Part shown: one piece after another, positions 58,471-64,000 of the stretch
Numbering within the stretch: position 1 is the stretch's first letter
How the letters are laid out: the number at the start of each line of letters is the position of its first letter
Assembly: GCA_032871835.1 (NCBI GenBank)
Contig: CM065296.1
Location: 19,199,501-19,263,500 of the forward strand
Source of the DNA: Dipteronia dyeriana
Lineage: Eukaryota > Streptophyta > Magnoliopsida > Sapindales > Sapindaceae
DNA: 64,000 nt
Direction of reading: 5' to 3'
Position numbers and translations under genes: made by a program
Notes under the pieces: model-generated
Told to the model about the DNA's origin: nothing
Databases searched by the model: none
The model's input: only the letters and a program-made list of their open reading frames with translations

Positions 58471-60082
58471 GCTTACAACGCTAGATAGCTCCAATGCAAT
58501 TCTTGGTGGTAGGCAAACCACCTAGGTTCACTCTACCTTTGTATATAGTAGTTAACTATTTAAGTGTTTATTATATAAGTTGTTTAGTTTAAGAGTGTGT
58601 TTGCTTTGTGATTAGTGAATAGGGTGTTGTGAATTTTGTGTAGTGGAGGATTTTTAGGATTGTACATATATGATAGTTAATGTTTTGTTGTTTATACAAC
58701 CAAACCTTCAAACTCGTGCCCATGTTCTTTATTGTTTAAAACATTGGAGGCAATATTGAGTTTAGGTTTGGGCATGTGGGCATATAGTGTTACGATTTGA
58801 GTCTTTCATGAACAAAAATAAAATTTTTGAATGTGATACTTGTATTGTTGAGGAGTATCATACATTGCACTAGTTTCTAAGTTTTGGATAACTTTGTGTC
58901 AATAAATGATTGATCACACAAATTGGTTCCTTTTATCTATATGACTTTGTGAAAAAGATTTTGTACGAAAATGTTTGGATCAATAGTGGAGGCTACCAAA
59001 GAGAGAATTCATGCCTAAATTTTTTTTTTTTAAGGGTTAAATTCTACTCTTCTAAACTATGTTTTTAAATATTTTATGCTTATGTTGATCTCATTAAGCA
59101 TGAAAAATATTGAATGTCGTTGAAAATGCATGTGAATTGCTTACTAAAATTTATATTCCCATGATAGATAGACTTTTGAATATGATTTTAGGCAGTGTGT
59201 GCCCTTAATTTCCAAATCAACCCAAACACATATCCTAAAGAAAGATTTCAAGGTCAAAACACAAGCCATAAACACATCCCTACCTTAGAAAATAGGAGGA
59301 ATATCGTGTACTTAGGCATACTACAAATTATGCAAAGAAGGGTATTCTGAAAAGAAGAAAAGAAGTAAGTGTTGGAAAATTGAACACTTAAGTCGTTATT
59401 CATTCATCTATATGTGTGACTCAAAATATAAGTGAAAACTTGGCACAAGAAAATGGAAGTGAAGTCTAGACACTAAAAGAAAATTTAAACGTGTTGAGTC
59501 AGGATAGGGAAACCGAAAAATTGTCATAGTGTCATAATACAAAACTTAATAGGCAATGATCCACAATATACACCAAACTCCCATCACCAGTTGAAATCAG
59601 GAGAAGTCCGAATTTATCATTAGGATGTCTAACTTGGGATTACTCATCAATGCATGCTCTTTCCACGTTCTTGGTTTTTCAACTCTTTCATGAGATCCAA
59701 TTTTTTTGACATGTGCTACCTAGTAAAACATATATCTTATGCAAACACATTTTTATATATTAAATTTCGCTTATGTTAATAAAGAGTGAGCCTAGGATTA
59801 TGAGAGAAAAATTGATTGAAATCCAGTGAGGATTAGAGTAAAAGCGAATTATTTCCATGCATTCAAGTTCATAGTCTTTGAAACTTTGAAATTAGAGTGT
59901 GGAATTCAATTGTGTGCTATTTCATATTGAATGACATTTAGTTACTTCCTACTCAGTATCTTTCACTTGATCTATTCATTCACATGTATCACAATGAAAA
60001 ACTTTTGAAACATTGGCTCTCGTAACATTTTAAGATTTATTTTTGTTAGTTTACTTTTAGTAGCTTCACTCGAGGGCGAGCA
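58471..60082. other. Athila-like 3' non-coding region
   Basis: About 1.6 kb after integrase has no supported ORF; an envelope-like gene sometimes found here in Athila elements is not visible. GGTTTGGGCATGTGGGC near 58768 resembles a degenerate second purine-rich tract. Confidence 0.7.
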
Positions 60083-60102
60083 AAGGCTAGGTTTGGGGGT
60101 TT
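60083..60102 (+). promoter_or_regulatory. Athila-like polypurine tract
   Basis: AAAGGCTAGGTTTGGGGG preceded by GAGGGCGAGC is the characteristic Athila/Tat plus-strand primer site; the LTR follows at TGATTGCTC (60103). Confidence 0.8.
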
Positions 60103-60989
60103 TGATTGCTCTAAGTTTGTATATATTATGAGCATCTAATTCATCTCTTTTGTGCCCGTTTATCGAACATTTGTGTGTTTTAATTATCTCTTTGAGTCCT
60201 TTGCAGGTACTTTTGTTGTAAAAGGGCAATTGAGGACTAGATGAAGAATATGAGAGAAAACAAAGTAAAAACTGTGTGTATGAAGAAATCTACAAGATCC
60301 ATCTTGTAGAATGAAGTCGTAGATAAAGTCCAGAAGACACTGCCAGTTCAAACTATGATAAGAACCTAACATGGCAAATTTGTGAATTAGCACTATGATT
60401 TACACCTCACAAAACAAGGCAGTAGAACAAAGGCAGATAGCATTGCGTGAAGCAACCACGAGTTAGATCTCGCAATAGGAAGTAGCACCCAAATGATATA
60501 TTTTTTTGCGAAGTCCGTACTTGAGTTCTGTCTAGTAGTTCAGTTCTAGAAAATACTGCAAGATAAGACTATGAGTTCTCACTCACAGAAGCAGCTAGCA
60601 TATCAGCCCTGGAAGACACTATGAGATGTGTCTGGGACGTTGATGTCGTAGAGTGAAGTTGCAGTACAAACACAATTTCATATTTGCGAGTTACAACCAA
60701 TAAAATGGAAAGGCAGATCCTGTGTCGACTCAACTACGAGATGAATTTGAGAGGTCCAAGTCGCAAATCCTATTCCACGTCACCCTGTAAGTGGATTTCA
60801 GCCAAATCTTCTCCCATCTATACAAATACATTTTCCTTTCCATAAAAGGTGTCTCTTGTGTTGTGTTCTTATGCTTAAGTGTTAGAGTTAGAAACACATT
60901 TTCACTTTCACTTTGAACATGTATTTTAGATTAAACACTTTAGATTCATAACTTAGAATTAGAATCTTCAAAGTAGTGGTAAGTAGATC
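60103..60989 (+). repeat. Athila-like 3' LTR, first part
   Basis: It begins TGATTGCTCTAAG. Bases 60270-60780 carry degenerate CTGCGAG...CTCGCAG-like short inverted repeats shared with 50560-51080. A TATA-like ATACAAATACA is near 60822. The LTR is cut at about 60990 by a SIRE-like LTR and continues at 63528. Confidence 0.65.
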
Positions 60990-63527
60990 TGCTCTTTGGG
61001 TTTGGTTTTGGAGTCTTGTGTTGTTTATTCCTATATCAAAAAAAAAATATCTTTGTATTGATTAGTTGTCTACGATTTATGGATCATAAAGCTTCAAGAA
61101 AGATTGGACAACAAATCAAGCAAATGGATGGCTACAAGAGAAACAAGGCTTCATTGCTTAGCAAAAGGTATTTTGAGACCTTTTTCCTCTTGTAAGGCCT
61201 AGGCACACACACACATATCATACATTTTTATCCTTGCATCGTTGTGCAAAAATTGATATGACACATGCATACATTTATTCATGTATGCACATGCATTAGT
61301 TCTAAAGGGGACAAATTTTAAGAAATTGCATGTTCTAGAATATCTCTAGGAAATTGCATACTTACGTGTTTTTATATTCATTTTATTGAATTTGTATGAT
61401 ATTAAACTTGAATTTATGCTTATAATATTCCATATTGAGTTTTGAACATTTCGGTTACTCATTCATTAAGTTTCGAGTTCAAATTAAGAAGTTACGAAAC
61501 TTTTAGTGAATTTATCGTACATGGTTTTTATCTTTGATTTTCAAGATTGAATTACATATATTTTTTAAAAAATTCTCTACATATTTTGTGCATGGGAAAG
61601 TCCTGGTTTGTAATCCAAAAATAGATTCAAAATCAGAGTTCGGAGGCTGGAGATATGGCTGAAGAACTGAAGGAGTCTCAAGGGAAAAGGAAGGGGACAA
61701 TCGCCCTTTTTCCGTGGAGGCGAGTGGACCTCCACGGGAATAGAGGTCCTCTACCCCCATGGAGGGCCACGTGCCACCATGGGATGCAAAGGTGTCCCCT
61801 CCTATTGGTCTTTCATTTTTCTCTTTGAAAATCTTCTTTAAATACTTTGTTCCCCCTCATTCGTTTCCAAGAAGAAAACCTTGAAAAACTTGTTTAGAAA
61901 TTTTTCCCTCCAACTTTTCTATCTTCCAAATACCATATCTTTTTCATTCAGAGTTCGATTTGAGTGATTCAAGTTGGAGATTTCTCATCTACCAGTCCTC
62001 TATCTTTTCTATAAGATTTTGGAGTCATTAGATTGAGTTTTCTTATAACTTCACATACAAAAATTGGACTGTACAGTTTTCACTTGAGGTATTGATATCT
62101 CTTTTGATTTTTGAGCTTTAAATCTTTAATTAACTTGAGTCTTCTTCTTCAATAATTTTATGTATATTGTGTTTACTTTGATTAGAGTTTTGGACTATCT
62201 ATAGAAGCTAGTTTGGCTTTGATTAAATCTTACATGTTGAGTTAGGTTTTTGTAAACGCCTATGTTTTCACATGTTTATGTTTTATATTGTGCTAGCATT
62301 CTTTCTAGGGCTATTTTGAGCTTTGATTGATTGATTTTAATTGAAAATAGTCTTTACATATGCTAGGTCTTTTATTTGACCATTTTCATGGTTAACACAA
62401 TTGTATTGTATACATGCTCTATATTTATTGCTAGGAATTCTATTGATCATATGTTATGATTCTAGCATAATTTTTGTTTGATTCGAAATCTTGTCTATAT
62501 GTTTAAATGACTATTATTGATTCAAGGTTTAGTGACATTAATAAATCTAGAAACTAAATGTGTTTTGGTGTTTTCACATTTTCTAGAATTATTATTCATA
62601 CATAGTTACTAGACATATTTGGTTTGTGAACTTTCATGCATAAGTCTAGTTCCCATAGAATGTGTTGATCATCATATTCTATGTTGCATGCTTGTTTACA
62701 TTTTGTATTCATGATCACATAGGAGGCCTTGTGAAAAGGTTGGAAGTCACATTCCTTAGAGTGATTCTTTGGTTTATACATTGGAAGTCGTATTTTGGAG
62801 AGGGGATCTTCAATTTGCACAAAAAGACTTAGCTAGGATCAGGGTGATCCAGATAGCTAAGCATGGAAGTCTCATATTGGACAGTGGTTCTTCAAATTGA
62901 GCATGTACGTCACATTTTAAAGAGAGGATCTTCAATTTACACATGGAGTCTTGACTCGGACCGGGATTATCCGGATAGTTAAGCAAGGTGGAATCTCTTT
63001 CATTATGTAAGGTTGAAGGGTAGATTTCTAGGTGAATTTGGCCACTTGAGAGATCATATCTCTTTATCTTACTAGTGAAAGGTGTTTGTCGGTGGTTGTG
63101 GTATTAACTCGTGGATGTTTCCTCTTCGGAGGTTTTACTACATAAAAATCCTTGTGTTGTTTATATATATATATATATATAAATATATATATATATATGA
63201 CTTGATATTGATATATATCTTGTTTGATATACTTGTAATTGACATTCATTTTATATCAAGACATGAACTTGTTAAAGGCTTTTGTTTAAGTAGCCTAGTT
63301 TGTATCACATGCAAGTTGTTATCAATATTGACTTTGTTTGATCAAGAATGTCTTTACTGAATTGATTTTGCTAGTGTTTGATTAATAAAAATGGTGATAC
63401 AAGCTATCTAGAGGGACAAACGTAAGTTTGTTTTAAAGGAATGAAAAAGGTGTACTAATCTATTCCCCCCCCCCCCCCCTCCCTCTAGGTTAGCTCTTAA
63501 GGCAAATTAACCGTGTTTGTATTTTCA
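60990..63527 (+). mobile_element. SIRE-like LTR B (about 2.5 kb) nested in the Athila-like 3' LTR
   Basis: The reverse complement of this segment aligns with LTR A at 20881-23515 along its whole length: shared end AACCGTG...GTATTTTCA (63509-63527), the tract of about 17 C followed by CTCTAGGTTAG (63465-63490), GATACAAG...TCTAGAGGGAC, the CACACACATATCATACA stretch near 61210 and the ATTCC...TTTAGTTGT-type start. The left boundary is less sharp, because GGTTTTGGAGT-like sequence near 61000 aligns to A but no clear TG and no target duplication are found. It has no coding content. Confidence 0.7.
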
Positions 63528-63782
63528 TTTTTTCAATCAAGCAAGGTTTTGTTGAGAAAGCATAGAAAGGAGCATCAAGAATACATGAGATTTCTTTATC
63601 TTTCTATTTACTTTACTTGTATCTATTTGATAATGAGTGGCTAAATCCTTTTTGTTAAGGATTTAAAAGGATTTAGTGATTGTATATATGTTAACCCTTT
63701 TAGTAATGATCTATTCTATCTTTTGTCTATCTTGAGTTTGCACTTATACTTGATAGATTCACATGTTAATTGTTGGGTATTT
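63528..63782 (+). repeat. Athila-like 3' LTR, second part
   Basis: Resumes after LTR B. Contains ATAATGAGTGGCTAAATCC near 63632, a motif typical of the 3' half of Athila/Tat LTRs. It is cut at 63783 by a copia LTR. Confidence 0.6.
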
Positions 63783-64000
63783 GTAGGGAAAACGGTTTAG
63801 AAACGCAACAGAAGCGTGTTAAAAATGAAATTAGGGTTTGTGTATAAATAAAAAATTTCCATTTTATGCAACGAGAACCTTAACCCTAGATTAATTGATA
63901 TATATAAAAGTATCGTACCTTTTTCGCGTGACGATTGAACAAGCGCCGAATTGATTCCGTAAGATCTTCCAATCCAATCACGAACGTGAATCACCTAGGA
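63783..64000 (-). repeat. Copia-3 family LTR, reversed, truncated by window end
   Basis: Begins TGTAGGGAAAACGG, the reverse complement of the Copia-3 LTR end, and continues through the reverse complement of the sequence at 42840-43044, including TTGAACAAGCGCCGAATTGA. This is the edge of a further element of the Copia-3 family on the minus strand; its other parts lie beyond the window. Preceding bases GTATT would be half of its target duplication. Confidence 0.9.

Larger units (their letters stand above)
47456..63782 (+). mobile_element. Athila-like Ty3/gypsy element, heavily interrupted
   Basis: Plus-strand gypsy order: 5' LTR remnant, tRNA-Asp-type primer site (47778), gag, protease (to 49780), RT-RNase H (55381-57120), integrase (57340-58470), long 3' non-coding region, polypurine tract (60083-60102) and start of the 3' LTR (60103). 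RT phrases such as RRLNPIMKEVV and MPFGLCNAS and the G-G-G-T-T-T-G-type PPT preceded by CGAGGGCGAGCAAAG fit the Athila/Tat branch. The gag-protease and RT halves are separated by foreign sequence at about 49790-55380. Outer ends are missing or out of the window. Confidence 0.85.

Overview
This window reads as nuclear DNA of a flowering plant, probably a eudicot (AT-rich, plant-type Ty1/copia, Athila-type Ty3/gypsy, L1-type LINE, MULE and hAT families). The species cannot be named from what is visible. I find no intact host gene, rRNA or tRNA. Almost every base belongs to decayed, nested transposable elements, and all coding sequence is broken by stops and frameshifts.

Layout. 1-523: palindrome-rich repeat. 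524-9851: Copia-1, a minus-strand Ty1/copia element with two LTRs of about 2 kb. 9852-11394: non-coding remnant, possibly the end of a Mutator-like element. 11395-11594: foldback MITE. 11618-28412: one L1-type LINE (ORF1 with DUF4283 and zinc knuckle; ORF2 with endonuclease remnant, reverse transcriptase, zf-RVT, RNase H, poly-A), split by five insertions: two related hAT MITEs, a third hAT MITE, a tRNA-derived SINE, and Copia-2 (18055-27786). Copia-2 is itself split by a SIRE-like solo LTR (20881-23515). Target-site duplications confirm most of these junctions.

About 28810-47455: a Mutator-like element carrying, on the plus strand, an intron-containing DUF1985/Ulp1-type cysteine protease pseudogene and, convergent on the minus strand, a mudrA transposase pseudogene (DNA-binding domain, MULE domain, SWIM, CCHC). 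This gene pair is the arrangement described for Kaonashi-type MULEs. A 10.1-kb Copia-3 (32940-43044, duplication caata) sits inside an intron of the protease gene. Two arrays of a GTGTGTTTAATT minisatellite bracket the protease gene.

47456-63782: an Athila-like Ty3/gypsy element (5' LTR remnant, tRNA-Asp-type primer site, gag, protease, RT, RNase H, integrase, polypurine tract, start of 3' LTR). It is interrupted by a 3.9-kb near-palindrome of two oppositely oriented gypsy-type LTRs (51354-55252). Its 3' LTR is interrupted by a second SIRE-like LTR (about 60990-63527) and then by another LTR of the Copia-3 family running off the window end.

The most interesting structures are the ULP/mudrA element with its paired minisatellites and intronic Copia-3, the inverted LTR pair, and the fully dated nest of six insertion layers in and around the LINE. 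None is a proven new system; each is a concrete lead.
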